Source: Larix kaempferi
Taxonomy: Eukaryota > Streptophyta > Pinopsida > Pinales > Pinaceae
NCBI GenBank assembly: GCA_027924585.1
Contig: BSBM01000186.1
Location: 3,534,001 to 3,598,000 of the forward strand
Reading direction: 5' to 3'
DNA: 64,000 nt
Shown: positions 54,844 to 64,000 of the stretch, one piece after another
Numbering within the stretch: the stretch's first letter is position 1
Layout of the letters: the number at the start of each line of letters is the position of its first letter
The notes under the pieces: model-generated
Databases searched by the model: none
The model's input: only the letters and a program-made list of their open reading frames with translations
Told to the model about the DNA's origin: nothing
Made by a program: the position numbers and the translations under genes

Positions 54844-57664
54844 TTATTTACAAGGATCTGACACTTGGGTTTAGCTTCAAAAGACATGGGACAAGACACT
54901 AATCTACCATTTACTGTACATTTAAACAACATTTTACTATTATCAAAAGAAACAGGATTGACTCTGGTTAAAAATTCTAATCCTAGAATGCAATCTTCTT
55001 TTATATTGTCTAACCTATTTAAGGACATAACTTCTTGCAAAACTTCAATTTTTATTGGGAAGTCTGGAACTCTTCCAAGCTGCTATACAGGAGTTCCTTC
55101 AATTGATACGTGATCAAAATTATTTTCCCAATAAAATGATTGTATGGAGCCTCCTTTCGCTAAGTTCATCTGGCATCCTGAATCTATCATATAGTCTAGA
55201 TGATATTGGTTGAACTCTGGAGGGAAGAACTAGAATTTTATATACAATTTAGGACTAGTAAATAATCCCAAAGGTTCTATATTTGAAGTAGGAAATAGAG
55301 TATGTCCTTCTTTTTCTTCTTTTGATGAGCTTTCTTCTTCACTAATATGAGGTGTGCTTCTAGATATGGGGCTCTTGAGAGATTATTCATAGGATTCACA
55401 CATATCTTCTTCTGAGGACTAATCTTACTCTCTTATTGTCACTTCTATCATTCCTTTTAGCTCTATTATTTCCCTGACTATATTTTTTAAAGAGTTTTTT
55501 TTTCTTTGATTTGCAATATGAGCATATTTTATGTCTTTCCTGAATTTTTGTCTCTCTACATGGAGATCAAGATAATATTTATACAACTCTAATGGGTTAT
55601 AGAATGTTGGATTCATGCTGATACTAGGAGAGGCAGATTCAGATTTGTATGGTTGCTTCTCTTTAGCTTTTAGTTGTGCTAAAAGATTACTCTTTTCATA
55701 TTTTAGTTCTTTCCTTAGGACATACTGATATGCAGGGGTTCTAGGCAATATTTCATCAATTTCAACAATCTTGATCTAAGGAGAATCCTTTTATGTGGAA
55801 AAAATATAGAAACAGAATTATGGAGGACCCTCACATCCCCCTAAATTTGCATCCTGGTGATAATCAGAAGAGGAGTCAGAGGATTCTACAGGATCAAATT
55901 TATTGAAGGTGGGATCCAATTCATCTAAGTCAGAGGATCCTTCATCTGGGAGAAAACTATTTCTCCTTTAGGACATTAGTATGCATCACAGTAGTCAAGA
56001 TCCCACCAAGCAAGATCTAATTCATCAGAAAATATTATTGCAAGCCGAGGCTTAGATTTCCGCTTAGGGAACTTATTTGCCTAATGTCCTTTCTTTCCAC
56101 AAATAAAACATTTCTCTTTATCAGAATGGCTAGAGCGTTTCTTGATGAATGCCTTTCCTTTATCGAGACTCTTCTTCTTCTTATATATAAGCTTTATCTG
56201 GATTATATCTATGGGTACTGGTGTAGAAGGGTTTTCCCTTCTTTTTCTTTCAACTGCAAAATTCTTTACCAAAGTGTCCTATGTTGTGAGCACACAACCC
56301 CAATCTGGAATTTTTTCCACATATTTGCAACAACTATGAGAGTACATGGATGAATGCCTTTTAAAATCTCTGGAAACTCACCTTTCTAAACAATGCTCTT
56401 GCCATGTTTCCATATTAATGAATCCATGTAGTTGGGCAAGAGAGAGACCTTGAAAAGGAATACTTTTATCTTTAAGGAATTGTTCCACTGCATCTGGAAC
56501 ATGACTAGGGAAAATCCTAAGATAATGTTATAAATATGTCGACTTGTGTGCATTTCCAAAAGAAATAAGAAAATTCTGCATATAACAAAAATATTGCTCA
56601 CTTTTGCTATGATCACAAATTCTAGCAAACATAAACAAAGATGCAAGATGTTCAAAATATTAAATTTCTCTTGGACCATAAAATTCTCTACCTAATGCTT
56701 TGAGAATTTGGTCATTTGCATCTTGGGAAGACAACATTTCATCTTTGGTTTCTTTAGGAATCCATCACCACCATTCATAGGCCAAACCTGATAGGCCTGC
56801 TACTAACTGGATAGCTAGTTGTTGGGAAGTTATATTCCGATACTGAGTTCTTTTATAAATAACCCATTTGCTTAACAACTAGATAGTTGTCTTAATCTCA
56901 TCCCTCGATTGACATTGGATGTTCAAGAAAACCTATTATGGAATTTGGGAAATAAGGCTATTGATTTCAATGATGCCGAAATGGAATCTATGAGAAGGAG
57001 TAGAAGAGGCAGAGGCATCATGCATTACCTCATCAAAAGTAGGAGGAGGAGGTTATGTAAGTGGACTAGAATCTAGATGAGAAGAAGATCCATCCTGGAG
57101 TGGAGAATTTTCATTTTTGGAAATGTCATTGCAACAAGATATCGTTCAAGGAGATATTTTGGCATTTTCTTAAATTGAGAGACTAGATATTGTATTTCAT
57201 TGAATTCTTATTCATCGTGTCCAAAGGTAAACTCTAGTCTAGTATGTTCTTCTTGAATACTCATCATACCAAATGAGTAACTTCTGGCATGTTTCTTATT
57301 CTCTTTATGACCTCTAGAAGCAATCTCTAGAGCATACTAACTAACAGACTTAATCTTTTTGTCTAAGATTTGGGTTTTAATGAAGAGTTTTCCCAAAACA
57401 TATAAGCGTTGTTCTAGCTTGTATGCAACGGTAAATATAGCATTCTTTATTTCATCATAATCATGTAAGAAATGATCAATAAGATCCATCTTAGTTCTAA
57501 GCAAAGTGATTTGCTCATGTTCTTCATTGGCCTTTTGTTTTAAGAGGAGGATATCACGAGCCATATCATATAGATTCTGAGGTCTTAAGTGATGTTGCAT
57601 ATTGCCATAATTTGCCAGTTTGATTTCATTTGAGACATTTTTGGATATAGAAGAGGACCTATGA
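54844..57664 (-). pseudogene. Endogenous caulimovirid-like fragment (coat-type region to aspartic protease)
   Basis: On the minus strand, in order: a coiled-coil-like frame (57664-57337), a coat-type region (about 56990-56386), a zinc knuckle (about 56111-56072), a Lys/Glu-rich helical stretch (55748-55425), and an aspartic protease with an Asp-Ser-Gly active site near 55180. In the coat-type region, a YKRTQYRN block is followed by a GLSGLAYEWW block. The protease second half reads ILGLEF...NP. This order and the ILG-x-x-F...P pattern are closer to plant pararetroviruses than to Ty3 elements. Frames change between parts, several stops occur, and the last knuckle Cys is Phe. RT is absent because copia-2 cuts the fragment. 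It is a dead fossil; the family call needs a search. Confidence 0.55.
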
Positions 57665-57975
57665 GTGCAGAGTTGAGAGTTGTGCAAGTATTTGAGTCGA
57701 GGTTTTTGCATCTTATGTGCCTGCACTTATTGTGACCTTGGATACGAAAAACTAATATCTCAAGTGTAACAAGAAGTAAGTTGTGTATGCTCTCCCTCTA
57801 CGCTTAGTGCGATAAGCTGGGAACAAAAGCTTGTTGATCTTCTAGTGTGTCATCTGTGATGATATTCACCATCTGAAGACAATCATACATAGTATATTGT
57901 GTCAGAACCCTCCATAGGCACCAAGAGCTGATAAGTTTCCATAGAAATCCTGGGGCAATTACCTTGAAGCCACTG
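57665..57975 (+). repeat. Dispersed repeat copy R2 (partner at 670-975)
   Basis: About 310 bp, same orientation as R1. It adjoins the start of the caulimovirid-like fragment, but its polarity relative to that fragment is opposite to R1's TATA motif, so a common origin is unproven. Confidence 0.6.
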
Positions 57976-58199
57976 GTTTATCCATTGGATTCTACCCATG
58001 TGTGACGCACTTAGAAAATGTGCTACTGTGAAAGGTTTGTGTGTTAAATTTTGTGTCCAAAGTTTTTTTAGTGATTGAGTATTTGTTTCTTGATTGGGAG
58101 TTCTAAATCCGATCCTATCCTTGGATTTGTGTTATCAGAGCTGATCCTTGGAGTTGTGGGAGTCTTTGTTCTATGATTGGTAGTTCTAAAGTCGATCAC
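57976..58199. other. Unassigned junction sequence
   Basis: Contains two near copies of gattgg(g/t)agttctaaa(t/g)(c/t)cgatc (58094 and 58177) and a tRNA-primer-like ttatcagagc (58131-58140). No gene. Confidence 0.35.
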
Positions 58200-59776
58200 C
58201 ATAAATTCATAATGACCTTCATGAGTTAAGAATGTTTTTTTTTGGAATTCTTCATCCTTCATTCTAATCTGATGATACCAAGAGTGAAGATCCAACTTTG
58301 TGAAAAAAACTGCTCCCTGTAATTCATCAAACAATTTATCAATGACATGAATGGGAAACTTATCTTTAATGGTAATTTTGTTGAGCTCTCTATAATTTGG
58401 ACACATACGCCATGATCCATCTGGCTTGTGTACCATTACCACTAGTGCATATTAAGAAATTTCGATAGGCCTAATTTTGCTAGCCTCTAAGATTTCTTTG
58501 ACCATATGCTCAATTCCACTCTTCTAGCCATAGAGGTATATGTAAGGTCTGATGTTAGGAAGAAGACTTCCTAAAATTAAGTGAATACCATTATCAAAAT
58601 ATTGAGCAGGTGGAAGACCATTCGGAATATCTTAAAATACTTTGGAATGCTTATTAGTGACCCTTTGGAGATATGGGGAAATAGGAGGATTAGATGTTTG
58701 AACATCTAATGAGCATAATTGTGCAATTACACCTTGATGTCCCTTTTTAATCAATTTTCTCATACAATTAGAGCTTATCACCTTGCTTGGTTTCCATGTG
58801 ATGCCATTTAACTCATATTCCTTTCCTTCCCATAAAAATTTCATGAAAAGATTCTGAAAATTAAAAGCCATGATTCCCAATGATTGTAACCATTGAACTC
58901 CAAAGACAACATCTTCACCTCCCATTGGAATAGAAATCATTGGACTATTCAATAGATATTCCCTCATAGTAATATTCATATTATGGAATTTCCCCAAGCA
59001 ATTGATAGTTCCTCCATATGCAATCATTACTTGAAACTCTGGTGGTGGATATACAAAGCAATTGAGAACTTTGACTAATTTACAGTGAATGAAATTATGA
59101 GTACTACCATAATCAATCGACATTGTTACCTTTTTCTTTTTGATATATCCTTCAATATTGAGAGTTTGCAGAGTTCTAATTCCAGCCAATGCATGTCTGG
59201 ATATGGTGGGAGTAATCTCTTCAGAAGTAATCTCTTCTACTTGTTTGTCTTGAGAAGGTTCTTATTCTTTTGCTCCTTCCTCTTCACAATCTATGTAGAA
59301 TAATTTATTCCTGCCACACTTATGTCCCTTACTATTGATGTTGTCACAATTAAAACATATACCTTTGTCTCTTCTTTCATCTAGTTGTTGAGATTTCAAC
59401 CTTTGAGGTGTGTTAGAAGAAGGAACATAATTCTCTCTATATGTGCTGGAGGTGGTCCTTCTAGTAGTCATCGCCATAATTTTACTTCCAGTTTTCCTTG
59501 TCAAACTAAAAGCATTATCCAATGATTTAGGTTCAAGGATATGTATATCATGTTGAATATTATCCTTTAAAGTTCCCATAAAGAGATCCAACAAATTATC
59601 TTCTGAAATATTCTTCACTCTAAGACTTAACTTATGAAAATGCTTGATGTGCTCTGTAACTGGACCTTTTTGTTTGATATTTATCAACTGACTAAAGAGA
59701 GTGTTGCTATTAATATCATCATAATGTGTAATCAATTATTTCATGAACATAGAACAAGAGATAATAGAGTCCATTT
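58200..59776 (-). pseudogene. Ty3/gypsy gag-protease-RT fragment (gypsy-3, minus copy)
   Basis: Same family as 29804-31860. Stretches 59735-59262, 59189-58632 and 58442-58200 share one frame. Gag starts abruptly at HKMDSII (about 59776) and includes LFSQLINIKQKGPV and the knuckle CFNCDNINSKGHKC. The protease reads Asp-Tyr-Gly at its active site (59114-59106), as in the plus copy, then GEDVVFGVQWLQSLG. RT shows VHKPDGSWRMCPNYRELN and FFTKLDLHSWYHQIR and stops after HEGHYEFMVI. Both ends are truncated; no LTRs were found. Confidence 0.85.
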
Positions 59777-60643
59777 TATGGTCATGTTGAAGCCTTGGAT
59801 GTGTAAGTTGATGGAATGGGTTCTAAGGCTAAAATAAAGGGTGAAAACCTAGACTGAAAGGCTTAAAAAGACTTTGCGCAAGAGCAATTCTATCCCCATC
59901 CTGTTTGGTGTAGTTAACTCCCACTGATACAAAGGCCTCCGCTGGCACTTATGGGTTTTGATCCTGAAAGGATCAATCTTCCTGTGAGGGAATATTAAAA
60001 TGTCCTAACTCTAAAATGGATCTAAACCTATAACAAATCTACCTTAAAGGAAATATAAGCTAAGTCAGATCTAATCTAAGAGAAGTGTTTTGACTGTATC
60101 AAGGATAACTTGTTTGAGTTTAAATAATTCATTTCACCAACTTAACATAATTGTAAAATTGGATCTTTCCTTATGAGTTCAAAATACAATCAGGCAATGA
60201 AAATTAATTGATAATAGTTTAAAGATTATGTGCATGCAAGATTATCCTGTAGTTCTTATGTTAATTGAAAAATTAACATGAATTAATAATCTCTATTAAT
60301 CATTTGCAGAAATAGATAAATATTTTAATTAAATAAATTCAATTAAAACAAAAGATACGCAAACCATTAATTAAGACAAATCCAAATCATAGATCAATGC
60401 ATTAATGACTGATTGCAAAATCGAAACAACATTCATTCAATATTTAAGGTGAAGAAATCATATATCATCAAAGAAATTTGATAACATAGACTCATTAAAA
60501 TATGATTACAAATCAAAAGAATGGTGCAGAAAAAAACAATCCATTATCAACTGCAAGATCATGGGAAATCAATGGCTAAGATCAAACATGCAGGATGCAG
60601 AAGAAAAGTTGCGGATGTTTATTTCACAAATATATACATCCTT
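59777..60643. other. AT-rich non-coding stretch
   Basis: Nothing recognised. Sequence between the gypsy-3 truncation point and the hairpin array. Confidence 0.5.
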
Positions 60644-60972
60644 TCTGCAATCTGCAATCCGCAATTGTGGGTTGCGGGTTCGGGAAATGCAAAGCACACT
60701 AATGAATCTAATGACTCTTCCGCAATCCACAATTTGCAATTGTAGGTTGTGGGTTGCAGAAATGCAACATGCAAAATTATTAACAAAGTGTTCCCACAAT
60801 TCGCATTGCGGGTTGCGAGTTTCGGGTGCAAACAACCACAATTATTTAAAAAACAATTCCACATCTGCAATCCACATTGCGAATTGCGGGTTGCGGAACG
60901 AAAAATGTTCCAAACCAAAAATCAAACCTCCACAATCTGAATTCTGGATTGCGGATTGCGGGTTGCGGAAAG
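60644..60972. repeat. Array of five imperfect inverted repeats (tgcaatccgcaat / attgcgggttgcgg)
   Basis: Five units at about 60644, 60719, 60790, 60864 and 60928, spaced 64-75 bases apart. Each has a C-rich arm (tgcaatcc(g/a)ca(a/t)t or a degenerate version) followed within a few bases by its near reverse complement (att(g)cgggttgcgg). The spacers between units are mostly unlike one another. Each unit could fold into a hairpin of about 12-15 base pairs. No coding function is supported; frames across the array give repetitive Cys-Gly-Leu peptides by chance. Confidence 0.8.
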
Positions 60973-62580
60973 AATTGACTTTTGGGAAAATCAAAGCTTT
61001 CTGCAACTCACAAACACAGAAAATGAAAGGCATTTTGAAACTGGAAAATTACTAACTTAATCAAATCATGACAAAGCAATAAAAGCATGATGAAAAACCC
61101 CAAAATGACCATGTAATTGAATCATTACCTTTTCATATAAAAATTTGGGGCTCCAATGTTTTCTTGAAAACATGGGATCTATTGTACCTACAACAAATGG
61201 CGATTGGCTGGGACAAACCAGTTATCTCTGTAAATAAAATATGTAGTTACCAGGAAGACATGTCATCAAACTTATATTTCAACCTATAATTCACAAAATG
61301 TTCTCATAAAACACAATCAAAACAACAGAGTTAGTCATATGATTGATATATCCCCATCCAAAACCATTTAATGATGATGTTCATATGACAAGTTAGTCTT
61401 AAAAACAAATAGGAATCCTTTACCAATACGTAGTCATAGGAAGGCAGTTTATGATGAACCTTTGAGAAAACTTAGAACCATTTTGGGTTTCCAAATCTAG
61501 AATCACCTTGGGTTTATTAATTATTTATTTATGTACAAATACATTACTCACGATATATACATTCCCCCCCCTTTTTTTCTTTTTCTTTTTATTCTCTTTT
61601 TTTTTCAAGCAGAATGAAAATATGCAAACAAGACTTATGTTGATACAAGGCCATTTCCCTGACTTGGTGATTAGATTTTGGCAATGTCATTCATAGAATT
61701 GATCTGGAAACTGAACATGCCAGCTCGGTAAGGAGACTCCTTGTCTTTTAGCTTTTAACACTAAAAGCAATTACCATGGCTTGGTGACCATAAGTGGTAA
61801 TTTCAGTCCAAAATCAGACCCATGACCATGGTAGGGATGGCTTGTAATAAGACCCCCCTTATCCTCCTATACAACAAACTATCTTACAAAGGAAAACAAA
61901 ATTTATTAGTGCATAAATTACAAGACACTACCATGGCTTTCTAGCCATATGATAGTAGTGTTACTCACCGATGTTTTGCATATCATGAATCGATCGACCT
62001 GTGATATGATCTTCCACCTTCCAGCAACAGCTGAAAGTCACCTCCCAAGTTTGGTGGCTTGATGTGGATATGTCATTCCACTTAAACATCCATGAACATA
62101 ATGGGTTGGCTTGCAATAAGACCCCCCATCTTGCAATATACAATTATTAAGGTGAATTATTTTCAAGGTGATCAGAGTGGGATCCATAATAGGTAAGCTT
62201 GACAAGGCTATGAATATATGCTGCCATTCACTTGTGAAACATGAGGCAAAAAAACCAATTGCTTTCTCAACTTCAATTAACCAGATAAAACATCCATAAA
62301 GATATTGATTAAGGTGGGGAGGTATCAATTAAGGATTTGCCAATATTGACTGTTAATTCCATGAAAAACATTTTCTGATGTAGGATGAGTGAAATTAAAC
62401 TGACATTGCAACCTGGAAACTTTAGACTAAATTTAACTTTGAAACATAGCATTGAATAGACTTTACCACATCTATGGACGTTATTCAAAATAAAACCAAT
62501 ATACAAAAGAAAAATAAAATGAAAACAAAGTAGGAAAGCAAACAAACCACACTTTATGTACAGTAAGTGAATCTGATCAA
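60973..62580. other. Non-coding flank and 3' region of a Tat-like element
   Basis: Contains a C8 then T/C-rich run (61565-61610). A motif ggcttg(t/c)aataagacccccc appears twice (61839-61860 and 62108-62128). On the minus strand that motif is a G6 stretch ahead of TCTTATT and may be a polypurine tract with start of LTR, lying downstream of the integrase at 62581. No LTR pair could be established. Confidence 0.4.
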
Positions 62581-64000
62581 TCAAACAAAATACTTTTTGA
62601 GCAATTGCACATTCACTGGGTAGGTGTCTGTGATACCTTCCAGTGTCTGCAACCGAAGAGTACTAGGACCAAGATTTTCTGTAACAATGAATGGTCCTAG
62701 CCATAAGAATTGTAACTTGGTGTAATCATTCTTATCTTTGTGTTGCTTATCCCACTTTAACACCAAGTCCGCTAGAGTAAAGTCCTTGTCAGATGAGGAA
62801 TTCTCATCAAACGACCTCTTTACCAGCTGCTGATGTTGATACAGCTTGTTTTTTAACTTCTCCCTATCTTCTTCCAGCTTAAGTAACATATCAATTCTTT
62901 GTTGGAGAGGGGAAGAATCAGCTTCTTGTATGTATTGTGACAACTGTAGTGAAGGAATCATGAGGTTGGATGGCAAGATGGCCTCCTTACCATAAACTAA
63001 ACAGTAACGGGAATTTCCTATGGATACCTTTGGGGTGACCTGGTCTGCCCAAAGAGCATTGTATAGCTGGGTGTGCCAATCTTTATGGTGAGTAGCAACT
63101 ATCTTCTTCAAGATGTTAATTAATTTTTTGTTGGAAAACTTTGCTAATCCATTGCCTTGTGGATAATAATTGGTAGAAAAATTCAGCTTTATCCATTTTT
63201 CAAGGGCATACTGTGTAAGATCAATGGAAGAAAAATAAGATGCATTATCAAACACTAAAAATTCAGGGGAACCAAACCTAGTGACTATTTGGATTTCAAG
63301 GAAGGATATCACTTGGTTTTTATTGCATTGTATGAGGGGGACTGCCTCTACCCATATGGTAAAGTAGTTTTTGGCTGTTAAGATGTACTTGTGCTACAGG
63401 GAGGAAGTAGGGCTGATGGGTCCAACAAAATCCATCCCCCATTGTTGAAATGGAAACTGAACTGTTACTGTCTGCAAAGGAAACACAGGTTTTTTCATTT
63501 TCCCAGCACACTTCTGGCATTCTTTGCATCTCCTGACATATGAGTACGCATCTTTAAACAAAGTAGGCCAGTAGTATCTTGCTCTCAGGATCTTATGTGC
63601 AGTGGTTTCTCCTGAGAAGTGCCCTCCATGAGGTCCTGCATGAAATTGCAAAAGAATATTATCAGTTTCTTCCATCTCTACACATTTGAGAAAAATACCA
63701 TCATAATTCTTCCTAAACAAAACCCCATCTATTAATTGATATGTTGTTGCTTTTAACCTTAAAGCTCTGCGTTTTTTTAAGTCAAGGGTTTCAAGAGAAA
63801 ACCCATGGGTAAGGAAGAATTTAATGTCATCATACCATTCATATGTTTGAGCTGTGATAAAATTAATAGAACTTGTTGTTTTACTCTCTTATTGTTCCCA
63901 CTCAATCTACCGTTGTAGAGGATCATTAGATTGAGCAGTTAGCAGACACAAGACTTGGCCTTTCACAATATTTGTTGGTCTGATCTCCAAATCATATTCT
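62581..64000 (-). pseudogene. Tat-like Ty3/gypsy pol: RNase H end and integrase (partial at window edge)
   Basis: Minus-strand pol continuing beyond 64000. From the edge inward: an RNase H tail (EYDLEIRPTNIVKGQ), then the integrase zinc region (FHAGPHGGHFSGETTAHKI with His, CKECQKC with Cys) and the core with WGMDFVGPI (first Asp). A stop TAG follows at 63394-63396 in the same frame. Next come VFDNASYFSS (second Asp, about 63247-63249) and GNGLAKFSNKKL, where the catalytic Glu of the family pattern GQAE is Lys (63139-63141). The C-terminal part ends at LLKKYFV (62581). The GGHFSG...ARYYWPTLFKDA pattern is typical of the Tat/Ogre-type branch. Integrase is inactive by both the stop and the Glu loss. 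Confidence 0.85.

Noticed and set aside
58094-58200. Second primer site (ttatcagagc) marking a plus-strand element
   Set aside because: It has a mismatch in the conserved first bases and no LTR end is visible before it.
60644-60972. CRISPR-like array
   Set aside because: Units are imperfect, spacers uneven and partly alike, and the setting is plant nuclear DNA without associated genes.
60521-61055. Several overlapping 60-160 codon frames in the hairpin array
   Set aside because: They are translations of the repeated ttgcgggttgcgg motif on both strands and share no protein family.

Overview
This window looks like intergenic heterochromatin from a plant with a large, repeat-rich nuclear genome. 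It is AT-rich, contains no intact host gene, and almost all of it is LTR retrotransposons nested inside one another. The families present (chromoviruses, Del/Tekay-like and Tat-like Ty3/gypsy, SIRE/Maximus-like and other Ty1/copia, a caulimovirid-like fragment) fit a seed plant. A gymnosperm is my best guess, from inference only.

Left nest (1652-27660): an old minus-strand Ty3/gypsy chromovirus (called gypsy-1; target duplication TAAAA) holds a non-coding Del/Tekay-like element (5929-26359). That element has the order LTR - A - B - LTR - A', with its right end deleted. A young minus-strand Ty1/copia element (9536-15739, duplication CAGTC) sits inside segment A; a single stop codon divides its polyprotein.

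Middle nest (32081-45826): a SIRE/Maximus-like copia derivative (duplication TATAA) has 2.74 kb LTRs and has lost most of pol. Each LTR carries sense-oriented fragments of host genes: a clear piece of NADH-dependent glutamate synthase, a piece resembling plant midasin, and a third unidentified open frame. A very young gypsy-1 relative (gypsy-2, 34657-38924, duplication CTTTG) is inserted in the left LTR. It has lost reverse transcriptase and most of integrase yet keeps an open frame of 837 codons.

Right part (45832-64000): mostly decayed pieces. These are a frame resembling a plant-mobile-domain protein (48880-49715), a truncated copia element (50112-54843), a caulimovirid-like endogenous viral fragment (54844-57664), a gypsy gag-pro-RT fragment whose sister copy lies at 29804-31860 in the opposite orientation, an array of five hairpin-forming repeats about 70 bp apart (60644-60972), and a Tat-like gypsy integrase running off the right edge.

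Nothing here works as a cellular pathway. The modules are retrotransposon life-cycle parts: gag particles, protease, reverse transcriptase/RNase H, integrase, LTR promoters, tRNA-Met primer sites and polypurine tracts. Insertion order can be read from the nesting: gypsy-1 first, then the Del-like element, then copia; SIRE-like first, then gypsy-2.
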